Position numbers and translations under genes: made by a program. Positions 1 through 13,684 of a stretch of DNA of 64,000 bases are shown here, one piece after another. Below the pieces are notes generated by a model, which saw only the letters and a program-made list of their open reading frames with translations, was not told the DNA's origin and ran no database searches. Position 1 is the first letter of the stretch, and each line of letters starts with the position of its first letter. Source of the stretch: Antilocapra americana (Eukaryota; Chordata; Mammalia; Artiodactyla; Antilocapridae); contig ML664161.1 of NCBI GenBank assembly GCA_007570785.1, positions 2,887,260-2,951,259 on the forward strand. Direction: 5' to 3'.

Positions 1-334
1 ACTGTTAGTTAGATTCTTGACCCAAATCTATGACTTGCAAGGAAATCATTTTGGTTTAATTACAAATGCACAAATTTAATATGAAAATAATGTGTCCCTT
101 CATGTAATATTTACTACCAGCAAAGGAGTGGGAACTGACAAACTTGAAAATAGTATTTTTTCTTCCTAGCACAGAATAGACTGTTTCTGCAATAAAAACT
201 GTTTACGATGATGTTTTCTTTAATAAAAAAAATCTTATATCTGCTTTAGCTTTTAAATTAAACCTTTGATGTTCCAAACATAGGTACATACTTGAAGATG
301 TATCTAGAGAGAGGGATTGCTATTTAGATATGTG

Positions 335-556
335 CTGTTCTTAGTTGCTCAGTTGTGTCTGACTCTTTCAGATTTCATGGGCAGTAGCCCACCAGGCTCC
401 TCTGTCCATGGGGATTCTCTAGGCAAGAATACTGAAGTGGGTTGCCATGCCCTCCTCCAGGGGATTTTCCCAACCCAGAGATTGAACTCAGGTCTCCCAT
501 ATTGCAGGCAGATGCTTTACTGTCTGAGCCACCATGCAAATCCCAGAATAGTGGAG
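335..556 (-). mobile_element. Bov-tA SINE
   Basis: Reverse-oriented tRNA-Glu-derived ruminant SINE: in sense it ends with the GGACACGACTGAG-type tail and begins with a degraded GGGCTTCCC head. Flanked by a perfect 11 bp duplication (TTAGATATGTG at 324-334 and 557-567). About 12 nt of extra sequence lie between the SINE head and the right-hand copy. Confidence 0.9.
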
Positions 557-1849
557 TTAGATATGTGGGTGGTCTAAAATATTATGAGCTATTTTTCAGC
601 ATTAAGTGTGTAAGAAAATTTGTCTGGAGTGAGAATTTATGCACTGGGCAGGTTTCCATGAATCTTAATAAGAATTAGAGATAGATACACCATTGAGGAA
701 CTCATAGTAGAGTTGATGGAAAAGTCAATGTGTTCCCTTTTCCTAAAAGGTACAAATAAAATGAAGTGATAGTATTGAAGGGGAGGCAGTGTGCCTGTTG
801 AGGGTCAAGGAAAACAATAGAAAGAAATTTACATATACTTGAGATTTATAGGATGTATAATACTTCATTAGGAAAGTATCTGGATGTAGGTAGTTTGGAC
901 AAAGAAATATGGAACAGTAGGTTTGTTTTGGAAAGTGGAATTTACATGTGTTTGTTAGGATCAACTAGAGATGTGGTTGGAGAGATCGTCTTGGATCAAA
1001 AATGAAGCTCTGCTACAAGTATTTTCTCATTTTCCTTGTTATGGCTTCTTATATCTACCCATCATTTAAAAGTGGACATTTAATTTTCAAATACGTGGGG
1101 TTTTTAAAATATGTTTGATGTTGATCTCTCATTTTTATATTAATTTTTCATTTAAATGCTTTCTTCTCTGCAATCACCCTCTGTGTTTTTTTTCAGTCTT
1201 TTAACTTTATTGAGGTTTTAAAAAGCTAACTCAAGGATCTCTCTTGGTAAATGTCCCATGAGTTTGAAAATATGTGGGTTATTTTCAAATATCTTTGGAT
1301 ATTGATTTCTAATGTAATTCCACAGTGATAAGAGAACAGACTGCATGATTTTGGTACTTCTAAATCATGAAAGGTTTGCACCTTGTTTTATATCCCTGGA
1401 TATGTTTCACTGCCTCCTAGTTTACAGTCTATGGAAACTTTAATAGAATTTATATTCTACTGTTGTGGGAAAATTGTGTAAAGCTTAATTATGTTGAATT
1501 GGTTTATAGTGCTTTTCAGGTCTACTATATCCTTCTACTTTTCTATTTATGTTATTAATTGTTGAGAGTTTGATATTGAAACTCCAATGAAAAATCTTAA
1601 TTTATATACTTAAAACTATTTGTAATATAAAGTGGAACTATATATAACTTTGTTCTGTATTTTTCAAATCTCCTGTAAATATGTTATCATACCTTTCCCT
1701 AATTTAAAAAACGAAAAGAAAAATTTTTTTAAATGAAGATCTAATAATTTCTCCTAAGGAGTATGGGATTTACTAAACATAGGCAATGTGAATTGTGTCT
1801 TATTTGAGGGAACACTTGATTTACACCTTCAACTAATGAACTTGCTCCA

Positions 1850-2445
1850 CTTTCTGAGTTTCCTGATCTCAGCTGCCCCACCTCACTGTATCACAACACA
1901 CTGAGTTAATCAAAACAAAAATTTTGGAGTCATTCTCAAGTCTTTCTCTGAGTCTTTCATACCCTATACTCAACCCATTAAAAAGTTCTGATGATTTCAC
2001 CTTCAAAGCATATTCCACCTCCTCCATATTCCAAATCCAAACCTTTCAAGCCTTTATCTGTACTATTTTAATAGCTTCCTTATTGATCTCCCTGCTTTTG
2101 CTTGGACCACCTATCCTAAGAATCTTTGCCACAGAGATATCAGGGTGACCTTTCAATATCTAAATAGGATCACGTCATTCCTTCACTTATTAACCTTCTA
2201 ATAACTCTCCATTTATAATAAAATGCAAAATTCTAGAGTTCTTATGATTCAACTTTATCTCCTATGGCTCATGCTATTCTTTCTAAATTCTAGTCTTTCC
2301 CTAAAACACACAAAGCTTATTTTCACCTTGGTGTCTTTGCACTAATATAGAATGCTCTTCCTCAGACATCTATGTAATGTTCTCATTCTTGTTATTTTCA
2401 CCTCAGATTTACAATATGGACTTGGGGGACCATTTGTGATCATAT
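1850..2445 (+). mobile_element. L2 LINE relic, 3' part of ORF
   Basis: Diverged match to the L2 region that includes the GGAGTCAT...TCTTTCTCT stretch, the CTCCCTGCTT box and the CTTTGCAC...AATGCTCTTCC box, in order. It is heavily mutated with no usable frame. The family call rests on motif order recalled from L2 copies. Confidence 0.6.
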
Positions 2446-3479
2446 CCTAGGCATATGCTATCATCGTTCTCAAATAAGACCTTCTGAGTAGTTGGAAATG
2501 TAAATAAGGAGCTTGCAACTGAATGTAAATTAATGCATTGCTTTCTTTACTTGAGAAACTTATGCTATGTAGCAAAACAAATGTCAACTATAATATTTTA
2601 TGTGTAAGCGTCATAATTGCTTTTTTCAGAAACTACAGAAATCAGTATGGTGAACAGACTAAGAAAAATTGCCTTTATCTTGATCAGAAAACAGACATGA
2701 TATATGACAAAGAACATACCTGGGCATGGAATTACGACTTTATGCCTTTTGTTAACCTCCTCTTCTATCTTATCATCAGACAAAGAGACAAAGGGAATGT
2801 ATATGGGTAACATGAAGATCCAAAGAAATTCTGTGTGGGTGTGGTTGATACTCAAATCTTAAGGCTTATTCCCATTTATTGTATAAGAAGACAAAATGGC
2901 CTGGGTTTGGGGCAAGTCCTCATATCCATTTCATCTATTCCAAAAACCTAGGCTGTATTAATAGGTACATTTGATACTTATATCACATTTGATACCGATA
3001 ATAGATACATTTGATATATTGATACTGATTAACACAAACAGTAAGTACTCATTTTAACAGTTAATTGTGGAAATTAAGGACTGTAGATTGTATTTTCTTT
3101 TAAAGAGTTCTATTGACTATTTCTTTTTTTACTGTAAAAGAATCAATGCTTTGGTTGAGATCCCACAGAGGATGAGAGAGCCATTTTGGCCTGGAAATTT
3201 TAAGGGCAGGTGTTCCCAGTTATCCATAGATATTGAAGGACTTTAGTAAATCTCTTTGCCAAATGTATAATTTTGAATAGTACTGCCTTCATGGATCTTC
3301 CAGGATGAACTGGCAGCAAATACCATTCTAACTAGTTGAAAGTAACCACGCTGGGTGGAATTCTTTAGCATCATCTATTGTATTGTAGAACAATGCCTGT
3401 CAAAAACAATAGTATGGGTATTCAGTTCTTATTGTTGTTATTGTATAACTTTTCCTAGCACAGGTTTGCCTGCCTTCTT

Positions 3480-3920
3480 CCAATTACATGTTATTATTTG
3501 TTTTGAATAGGTAATATATGCCCATGCTACAGAGTATAAAAGGCACTCAAAGACAGAATACGAGCAGTAACTGTTAGTCTGACATTTCTATCACAGGCCA
3601 TCTAGTTCCTTCCCCAGAGGTATTCACTGCTATAGTTTTAAAAAATGTTTTCAGAGAGCATCTACATATTTTAAAACATAGGTACCAAACATGATGTTTT
3701 TAAATAGAAATCATAGCACATCTTTAATATTATCCACATTATTTTCTTTCAAATTTGGTGAAAAAAAATCATCGCGATATTTCCATATCAATGCATAAGG
3801 AGTTAGTTACCTCATCCAATAGCTACACGGTATTCCATCTTCTGAATAAATCAAATTAACTTTAATACCTCCCTATTAGTGGACATTTATGCATCTTGCT
3901 AACAAAGAATTTTTTTAAAG
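3480..3920. mobile_element. Possible old L1-related repeat
   Basis: Contains, in order, a CAGAGGTATTCACTG-like box, TTTCCATATCAATGCAT, a TACACGGTATTCCATCTT box and CTATTAGTGGACATTTA, which recur together in old mammalian L1-associated repeats. Orientation and family are uncertain. Confidence 0.35.
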
Positions 3921-5096
3921 TCTTGGAGAAGTCCTAAGATTTCATACTACTCTATTTTCCACCCTGAGAAATAGTGCCGTTTTTAAATTTACAGGCGAAA
4001 AGTTGTATTTCATACTTTTTACCCTGAGTTACATCATCAATTCTTTTTTGATCTCCTATTTCAGTTTTCACTCTTAGGAAGCTGATTGTGTTGTATCTCC
4101 TTTTGTAATCTCTTCTATTCTTTTACTCCTGCTTTTATTTTATCTGATTTTATTTATTTTTCATTCCTGTCATATCATCAGTGTTTCATCAAACATTTTC
4201 TTTTATGATGTTCTTAGTGTAAGCATAACACCTGAGAGTTTATTTTTTTCCTCCTTCTGTTTTGTCCTTTGCTGACTCATGTATTGTATCTCTGTTACCT
4301 ACCATCTCTTTCCTGAATTCTTTTATCTCTGCTTTGAATTATTGATTATATAATTACTTAAGTATTTTTTTATTTAATGGCAATATATTTGCTTACAATT
4401 TTTACCTGCTCTATGAATTTTTTTTCCTAATTAGGTCATTATTTCCTTAGTTCATTATTGACCAATATTATTATATTTAAAATACATTTTGATATTTAAT
4501 TATGGCATCTACAATCTCTTAGCTCAGTGGTCCCCACCTGTTCATCTTGAGTGCTATGTTAAAGTAATAAAAGGAAGAAGCATTTGGTGAATTTACTATA
4601 CCTGAGTCCTGAGTTGATTTATTCCAATTCCGAGTTAGCAGCACCATGCCTCTTAACTCTTAATTGAAAATATCTCAGTGAAAAATGAAAGTAGTCTTCA
4701 AATGCTGCTGCATTTTATAGAAGGTATATCTGACAGTTTTTGAGCTTCTATTACAAACAAATAAAATTATTGGTGGAAATACTATTCAAAAAGAAAACTG
4801 AAGTACTTGATCCAGTAAAATAATTTTATAGTTCTTGTGACTATTATTTGATACATTTTCAGTTGTCTTTTGTACAGAACAATTAATACCCAATATTTTG
4901 ATCATCAGTTGATATCACTATAGCAGAGTTACTTGTTCTTGGGTAATATATCTCTTTGAGTTTCTAATGAAAGATTTCTGACATACTAATTTGCCAACAG
5001 ATTTTAAGGATGTAGTTTTTTATTTTCTTCTTCTTTTTCTAGCATATGAATTTCTGCACAGATGTCACTCATAATTCTAGCCTATGCCCTTTTAAG

Positions 5097-5292
5097 GGCT
5101 TCCCTGGTGACTCAAATGGTAAAGAATCTCTGCCAGCAATTCTGGAGATCCCCTGGAGAAGGGAATGGCTTCCCTCTCCAGTATTCTTGGCTGGAGAATC
5201 CCATGCACTGAAGAGCCTGGTGAGCTTCAGTTTGTGGATCACAAAGAGTTGGACATGACTGAGCAGGACTAACACACACTATACACCTTTAC
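5097..5292 (+). mobile_element. Bov-tA SINE
   Basis: Forward copy beginning GGCTTCCCTGGTGACTC with the tail TTGGACATGACTGAGC. Flanks CCTTTTAAG (5088-5096) and TCTTTTAAG (5293-5301) look like a target-site duplication, 8 of 9 identical. Confidence 0.9.
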
Positions 5293-6326
5293 TCTTTTAA
5301 GATCTTAAAAAACTTGAAAAATACAGGTCAACAGGATTTAGACTCAACATTTTAGTTAATCGTACTTCTCATACTGATGACTGAGCCAGACAAAGACCAA
5401 ATGAACCTCTGAAGGTGAATTCTGGTGTTTCCTATTACCAACCAAAGCTGAAAAAAATGTGAAATAAAGAAAATAAGAAAAATGAAGAGATAGGACATTG
5501 CTAAGTTGATATTACACTTATCTTGGAGTAGAACCCAAGAAATATCCCTTCTGTGGCACGGCTCTCCACTAGAATTACCTCTTAGACGGTGGCAGATATT
5601 GGATTTCCTCACTGATAAATGAAAATAATATTAAATATAATGTCTCCTTTTCCTTTGCCTGTATCTGAAGGACTAGACCAGGAATCCCCACCTACTTCTG
5701 TCAAAATTCATTTCAATATTTATATCATATAGTACTGTATTAGATGTATGGAAAGATGACTCATTTGAAAGGAATGACTATATCTAAATCTATCCTGATT
5801 TTGAAATTCTAGTACAAAAATAAAGGAAATTTTTAGACTGTTTATGAATATACAAAATTATTTTTGAAAGATTAAAGCTATTTTTAACTTATGAAATCAT
5901 AACAATGAATGATGAGAGAATAACTTTAAATAAGTAATAATATATGAGATGTAAAACATTGTAACATTTAATAATAAAAATAATTGTGGTAATAAAAATA
6001 ATGGATCAGTTCTAGAAGACAAACCTGGGAGGAGGAGCAAACACTTGGAAATTTTCCCAAATTACAGTATTTCTAAGGAAAAGAATAAAGAAAAATTAAA
6101 ATGAAGCTAAAGTGAGATAGATTCAGATAATATGACTTGTGTATAGTAGGACTACATATGGTGAGAATGAAGCAGACAGGGCAAAATAACAAATAGATAT
6201 ACACATAAGAACTTTCACCAAATTAAGATACATATTAACTTGCAGCTTGAAAATATCTTTGAAAATCTAGGGAAAGTTATGTTAGATAAACAATACTTAG
6301 GTTCATCTTGGTGAAATTTTATCTGA

Positions 6327-6811
6327 TGTATTAGTTTCTTACAGCTGCCATAATTCACTAACACAAACTTGATGGTTTAAACTATGGAAATTAATTTTTT
6401 CACAGTTCTAGAGGTTAGAAATGTGATATTGGTTTGATTGTGTCAAAACCAAGTAGTTAGCAGAGCCACACTTCCCTCCAAAGGTGCCAAGGAAGAATTT
6501 GCTGTTTGTCTCTTCTACTTCTGGCGGCTGCTGGCATTCATTGGCTTGTAGCTGTGTCACTCAGAACCCTGCCTCCGTGGTCACATTGCCTTCTCTTCCG
6601 TCTGTCAAGTCTCCCTCTGTGTCTCTCTTGTAGGAATATGTATGATTGCATTTATTGCTCACCTAGATAATACAATATTATCTGCCTCTCTCAAGGTCTT
6701 CAACTCAATCACTTCTACAAAATTATTTTATGAAATATAAGGCAACCTTTACAAATTCCAGGAATTAGGAAGTGACTGTCATTTGGGGCCTCCATTATGT
6801 AGCCTATGAAT
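6327..6811 (-). mobile_element. MLT1-type MaLR LTR
   Basis: In reverse orientation the order of boxes (TATTAGTTTCTTACAGCTGC, CACAGTTCTAGAGG, GGCTTGTAGCTG, GCCTCCGTGGTCACAT) is that of an old MLT1-family LTR. Length about 485 bp; diverged, no internal region recognised. Confidence 0.7.
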
Positions 6812-7164
6812 TAGATGTATGTTTGCATGCACATGCAAGTCTTGCAAAATACACAAACAGAAGATACAGATTATAAGCATTAAAATAAGAATCTAGTTGC
6901 TCGTAGACTTTCATTTTGTAGAGAACTCTATGAAGTTGACGAAAAAAATATTTAAATGGCAATATTATAAATTCAACCAAATATTCATTTATTTTTTAGG
7001 ACACCAAAAGATTTTCTTATCTATAAAAAGGCTTGGTTTACTTCTCCTGAAGAAAAAAAGTTGTTGAACTACAGAAGAATGGGCAATGAATCAAAGTTAG
7101 AAACTTAAGGATAGGGAAAGGTCTGGTAATCAGCAGAGAACTTAATAAAACTGACAGGTTTGAA

Positions 7165-7980
7165 CATCAAATTAACTCTCAGTGCTGGAGTGCTGACTTG
7201 GTTCAGTTCATATTTGCACTCAGTTTCTAGTAATCTTGAGTTCCATGGCTTTATATACCATCTTTATGCTGGAAAACACTTTATTCATATCTCTAACCTA
7301 GACATCTCCCCTCTACTCCCTTTCAGCAAAGTGTTTTCTCTATTTCTTTCTTAGATACTGCATGAGCATCTGAAAGCCAGCATGCCCTGAAATGAACTGT
7401 TGTTTCTCTATTTAGACCTGCAGGACCTACAGCTTTCCCTGTCTCAGAATATGATAAATTCATCCTACCAGTTACTTAAGCACAAAATCTTATATTTATT
7501 TTTTACTCCTCTATGTCTTTTGGTGAATCCTGTTGGCTATTGCTTACAAATATTATAAATATAATACCTCTTACTTCTCAGTAGCTACTAACTAACTACA
7601 AGTCATTCTTTTCTGTTACCTGGATAATTAAACAGCTTCCTTTATGCCCACTCTTGCCTTTTTATAGTTTAGCCTGCAAAGAATTAGAGTGCTCCTTTTA
7701 AAAAAAAAAGCATGATCATGATGTGTTACTCAATCTACTCAATGCCCTGTGATGACTTGCCATCTGCATTTATCATGAGTTCCCACATCATTTCCTATCA
7801 CCCTCCCTTATTTCTTCCAGTAGCTTAGACCTTCCACCTGTTCCCTAAACACAGTAAGTGAGAAGATCTTCACAGGACCTTCTCATTTGTTCCCTCTGCC
7901 TGAACTTCAATGGGACAGTGTTCCCAAATATTCTATTACTCCATTTCTTTAGAAGGGATCCAAGACAGACTTACTTTACT
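7165..7980 (+). mobile_element. L2 LINE relic including reverse-transcriptase region
   Basis: The frame 7160-7354 still reads VLTWFSSYL ... HGFIYHLYAGKHFIHIS, recognisable as the L2 reverse transcriptase around the YADD catalytic box, here degraded to YAGK. It is followed by the L2 3' ORF region (CTCAATGCC, CCTTCCACCTGTTCC and CCTCTGCCTGAA boxes). Not coding today. Confidence 0.72.
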
Positions 7981-9524
7981 GAAATTGGCATGCCTTGGAG
8001 TCATAATATAATATGATAAATATTTTTCATTAAGACATTAACATATAATAGTTGGAATAGTTTTTCTTCCAAGGGATAGTGACAGTCAAAAAGAGGTTAA
8101 AAATATGATTGAAAGATATCCTAGAAAAAGTTTTTTCAGGCATTGAATAATATGTATTAAAGGGTAGAATTAACCATAGGTGCTCTGGAATTTAAGGTAT
8201 TTTTTGTGGACTTCAATCTACTCTAAGTAAATTGCTGCCTCTCAGAACTGACTGTAAATCCAGGTGAGCTGAGAGGAAGGACATGGTATTCACTCTCTGT
8301 CTCTGAAAACTTCAATAATCTTATGAGAAAGAACCAGAATTCTGTTCTTCTCACTTAATATTTTGCACTTGATTTCAAAGAGAAAACTCCAAGGGAGATT
8401 ATTAAATTTTTATCTTTCATGGTTATGTGAAAATGTTAATTCACTTACCAAAGAGAATATTATACACACATTTGGTTTAAAATTGAAATGCCACAGCAGA
8501 TGTTAGCATTTGAGTTTTTACTCACTTATTACCTTGCACAAAGATAGTAACTTCAAAATTAGCATATTACAATGTTGTAAAACAATGATAGCACATTTCA
8601 ACTAAAGAAAATTGGTGGAATGTCTTTAAAGGCAGTGGAGGGAGGCAGAGTCCTCTTGGACTAAAAATGTTGTTTTGTGCCTGAGGCTATGAAGACTCAT
8701 TCCCACTGATGCAGTGAAAAACAGAAACTAAACTAAGTTTTGCTCTTCCTAAAACTCCTGTCTTTCTGAAACTGTCTTTAGCAAAAATAAAATTACACAC
8801 GGTGCCTTCAAAGAGGTTGTTGCAAGTATGATTCTTGAAGTTTGTTATTCTTCATGATAACTTTTTTCTTGGGAAACATTATTTTTCATCCCAAAGGCCT
8901 AACAGTGTAATGAAAATTTGCATTAAAATATATACACAGTCCTTCACATCATCTGTGATTCCTAGACCACAACACAAGAATCTGTATCTATTCTCTGCAT
9001 TCATGGAAAAGAAAAGAAAAAAAAAAAATGTCGAGAGGAAAGAAGAATAAAGCCCACATGCAAAGTGAGTGAATCCATTTGTCCTCAGCCATTCTATGAG
9101 GAGAAGAATATAACAATGAAAACTTAAATTTGCTGTCAAGGAGAAAAGATAATCTATCATGAAACATTAAGAAATTCTAAAAACAAAAAATGCCAAAATG
9201 TCAAGATTAACATGAGAATGAAATTATCATATGGGACTAAGGTCTAAAAGGTATCAGAAAAAATTTACCAAAAAGTAGATAGTCAAAACCTCATAAATTC
9301 AAATTTTACTCCCCTCTTCATTAGGGAATCACCCTTTCTGAAGAATATCTGCTGCAAGAAGATACTTGTATTTTCTAATATGGTACTAGAATATTAATAT
9401 AGATGTGAGTGTACCCTAGGCACTTTAAGAAGTGTTGAATTTTGGTTTAGGCTGTGAAAGTAAATACTGCACTGAACAAAGTTTAACAGTCAATAAAGAC
9501 TTCATTCAAGGTTATTGCAATTGG

Positions 9525-10317
9525 AGAATTAAGATTGCTGGGAGAAATATCAATAACCTCAGATATGCAGATAACATCACCCTTATGGCAGAAAGCAAAG
9601 AGGAACTAAAGAGCCTCTTGATGAAGGTGAAAGAGGAGAGTGGAAAAGCTGGCCTAAAACACAACATTCAAAAAACAAAGATCATGACACCTTGTCCCAT
9701 CACTTCATGAGAAACAGATGGGGAAAGAATGGATACAGTGACAGATTTTATTTCCTTGGGCCTCAAAATCACTGTAGACGATGACTGCAGCCTTGAAATT
9801 AAAAGATGATTTTTCCTTGGAAGAAAAGCTAGAGACATCACTTTGTCAACAAAGATCTGTATAGGCAAAGTTATGGTTTTTCCAGTATTCATATATGGAT
9901 GTGAGAGTTGGACAATACAGAAAGCTGAGCACTGAAGAATTGATGCTTTTGAACTGTGGTGTTGGAGAAGACTCTTGAGAGTCCCTTGGACTGCAAGGAC
10001 ATCCAACCAGTCCATCCTAAAGGAAATCAGTCCTGAATGTTTATTGGAAGGACTGACACTGAAGCTGAAGTTTCAGCACTTTGGCTACCTGATGGGAAGA
10101 GACAAACCATTGGAAAACACCCTGATGCTGGGGATGACTGAAGGTAGGAAAAGGGGGCGACAGAGGATGAGATGTTTAGTTGGCATCATCAACTCAATGG
10201 ATATGAGCTTGAGCAGATTTCGGGAGATGGTGATGGACAGGGAAGTCTGGCATGCTGCAGTCCATGGTGTTGCAAAGACTCAGACATGACTGAGCAGCTG
10301 AACAACAATAGCAACAG
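9525..10317 (+). mobile_element. BovB (RTE) LINE, 5'-truncated 3' end
   Basis: Starts inside the reverse transcriptase just before the catalytic box, seen as NNLRYADNITLMAES (second D of YADD changed to N), and runs to the element's 3' end (CTGAGCAGCTGAAC). Frameshifts and stops break the ORF. Flanks TTGCAATTGG (9515-9524) and TTGCAAATGG (10318-10327) form a likely target-site duplication, 9 of 10. Confidence 0.93.
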
Positions 10318-11424
10318 TTGCAAATGGGGAGAGAGTCTAAATTCAACTTCTCTGAAATAAAAGATGTGAAGGTTTTTACGTCTTGAGGTAAGCTAGTAGA
10401 AGAGTACTGGCAGACTTTGGGGGAGGGTTGACCAATGGCATATGTTGAGCACATAGAGGTATTCTTGAGTTTGCAATGTTTTCTTCTGGGATTAAGCCAT
10501 CAGTGTTTGGTAATTGACTCCCAAAGAAGTTAGACTCCTATCTTCCCAGTGAGACTGAGTGATGAAGGCACTATCTCTTTTAATGTTTAATTTCAAAGTA
10601 ATAGTTCCCAGGTGCTTGAGAAAGACATTTCATGGGTAGTAAAACTGACAAGGGGATGAGAGATTTATATACATTTCAAAGAAAGAATTTACAATAGAAA
10701 GATTTCTGAAGCAAATTCTCTAAGAAACTGGAAGTCAGAGGCCCACAGCCAGGATGAAATCTGTCTAAAGCTTAGTCAAGCTGAGGGGAACAGTAAGGCT
10801 ATCTTGTTCAAGGCAATGACTTTGAATTTATATTCCAGGTTGTATTAGGTATACTAGTAATATTTCTCTGGTTTTTACACCTCTTTTTGACTAAAATTGG
10901 GAGTGGTTATCCTTAATAGATAATAGATTGATAGATCATTCTATCTCTCTTATTTTTAGGTCATTCTCTTGATATATTTACTACAAGGATTTTAGAATGG
11001 TGTTTAACACTGTTAAATACATTTTTATAGTTTACTATCCAGAGACTTCTTTGATAAATCCCCCCTGCTCCTGCTTTTTCTCCCCTAACCATTGAAGGAA
11101 ATAAAAAATAATTAGAACAGAATGTCTAATTCAGAAAAACAAGGTAATATAGTAATCACCTCAAGCAAAAGACTTCTGCAAATGCTTCTGAGGAGAAAAG
11201 CAAGTCTTTGTATTCACCTATCTAGTTTAATAATCATTATGTAATTATACCTAGTAGCATCTCTTTCTGAGTCTGGCAAGAATGATTACTTGTCCATATG
11301 TTTGAGAGTTCACAAAAAAGTAGATACTTTTAAAATGAAAAGTGTGATGGAAAACAAATTAAAAGTCTGATTAATCATCTTGCATCTGAATTATTACTAT
11401 TACTTAGTGTCAAGTAAGCAAATT

Positions 11425-11637
11425 CTGTTTGCTGTGTTAGTCACTCAGTCATGTCTGACTTTGTGATGCCACAGACTGTATCCAGCCAAACTCCTCTGCC
11501 TATGGAATTCTCCATGTAAGAATACTAGAATGGGTCACCATTCCCCTCTCCAGGGGATCTTTCCAACCCAGGAATTGAACCTGAGTCTCCTGCATTGCAG
11601 GCAGATTCTTTACCCATTTGAGCCACTAGGGAAACTG
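11425..11637 (-). mobile_element. Bov-tA SINE
   Basis: Reverse copy with the TCACTCAGTCATGTCTGAC tail and GAGCCACTAGGGAAA head. Perfect 9 bp target-site duplication AAGCAAATT at 11416-11424 and 11638-11646. Confidence 0.92.
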
Positions 11638-13358
11638 AAGCAAATTTGAGGTTAGCTCAAACCAAAAGATGATCTTCAGTAATAACTGCAGTTAATGAAT
11701 GACTGTAAAATATTGTATGTATTTCATGTACTCTTTCTAAAAAAAACTGTGTGTGCCAAATTTATTTTATGCATTCAGTAACATCTGCTACAGTTCCCTG
11801 TTGAGAGAAAAACAATTAGGTCCTCAGATATCAATAATAAATACATTTCTTTCTCATGTTAAATTGCAAGTTTTATAGTTATCTGCTTGTGAGTACTAAA
11901 AGAGTATGAATATTGCCCCCCCCCCCCAGCTTGCTGAAATCAGCCTGAGAAACTTAAAAATACTGATGCCTAGATTTCACTCCAAGATTCTAATATGAAG
12001 TTAAGGTTGAAAATTGAGAATCACTGAATTAAATACCCAAATATCAATATGAAATTACCTACTATATATTATCTAAATTCTATCTCATCACCTCTTCGGG
12101 CCTGAAACTTTCAAGTACATAGGATAGTCTATTTGGATAAATTCAGTGAAGGCTCTCCTCCTCCATACACCTCCCTCAATCTTTTTCTTCTACTTTTGTC
12201 ATGTTTCTTCCTGGCTCTCAGAGGACACACAATGTAATTTTCCTGCTGCACAATGGAACTGAGCTCAGCTGTATCTTATCCTCCCATCCATTCACTCAGT
12301 CAGCAAGCATCTACCCAATGTAATGGTACTTGAAAAACAGTTCCCAGATGGGAATCTAGAGATGGATCTGACAATATCAAGGCACTGGCAGTTAATTGCC
12401 ATGAATATTTGGATTTTTTTCACCTTTAAGGGTAACCATAAAGAATTAAACTAGGCTAAGAAAATGGATAACGTCTGAAAAATAAACCAGTCTTTTTTGG
12501 GGGGAGATAAATGAATTTTGTGTGGTCTGTACATGGTTATTCGCGTTAACATTCACGTCTCAAATCATTCTTTCACTCCTGCTGCTTTATTATCTCATTA
12601 GTTGGTGACTCTAATGATGAGATTTTGCACCATGTATAAGACGGAGCAAGGCAAACTAAACTCATGGATAAAAGCTTCAGAATAAATCAAGTGGTATTTT
12701 AGATAAAATTCAAGAATGAAGCAGTTGGTTGTCCAAGACAGGACAAAGTGGACCATGGTATCTTTTCTTATGACTGGGACTAGTCATATAAGGAAAGTTA
12801 CAGGTATTCTACAAACATCAGTTATGTTTTATTCATTATTACTCTCATCAAAAGAACTTTTAAAGGGTCCTCAATGCTGTTGAACAGCCATCATTTAGTT
12901 ATTTCATAAATAAGAGGGTTGTACATCAAAATGACACTCAAGTGATTCAGAAAAACATAATAGATCCTAGGAGAATGCTACTTGAAACCAAGATGGTGGT
13001 TATATAATGGAAAACCAGGATATTTGGCTATCTTATGTGTGGCTTTTTTATTCATCTCAAGATAAGGGAAGAAATATAAAATAAAATGTTCATTTACAGC
13101 ACCAATGAAATGAATTAACTTGGCATGTATAAAAATTCTCTTTGATCAGCTGAAGTTGATAAAATACCATGATCTTTGAGTGACAAACTGAGTGAGGATT
13201 GCAGATCTATATTTATTGGATCTAACCATAGAGATACATATGACCAATGAATAATGAGATTTGCTTCTGCCAACAGTCTACAGACTGATAGATTCACTTT
13301 AATCTATACTGAGTACTATTTTTCAGTGCTTAATTAGCATAATAAACGATACTGCCCT

Positions 13359-13684
13359 GGGCTTCCCTGGTAGTTCAGTGGTAAACAATCCACCTGCCAG
13401 TGCAGGAGACATGGGCCTGACCTGGGAATATCTCACATGCCTAAGAGCAACTAAGCTTGTGCACCACGACTACTGAGCATGTACTCTAGAGCCTGGGACC
13501 ACAACTACTGAGCCCATGTGGCACAACTGTTGAAGTGTATGTGCCCCAGAGCCTGTGTTCCACAAGGGAAGTCACCAAAATGAGAAGCCTGTGCACTGCA
13601 AAGAAGAGTAACCCCCACTTGCCGCAACTAAAGGAAAGCTCGCACAACAACGAAGAACAAGCACAGCCTGAAAAATAAATAAAA
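13359..13684 (+). mobile_element. CHR-type (cetartiodactyl tRNA-Glu) SINE, near full length
   Basis: GGGCTTCCCTGGTAGTTCAG head followed by the CHR-specific body of repeated ACTACTGAGC and CACAACTACTGAG units, AGAAGCCTGTGCACTGC, and the A-rich AAAAATAAATAAAA tail. This body is distinct from Bov-tA, which shares only the tRNA-like head. No clear target-site duplication. Confidence 0.88.

Noticed and set aside
2538..2810. 90-codon frame with an overlapping antisense frame
   Set aside because: No recognisable domain, splice context or paralog; length is within chance for A+T-rich DNA of this size.
13359..13440. tRNA gene in the SINE heads
   Set aside because: The tRNA-Glu-like heads of Bov-tA and CHR are SINE promoters with degraded cloverleaf pairing and attached SINE bodies, not tRNA genes.
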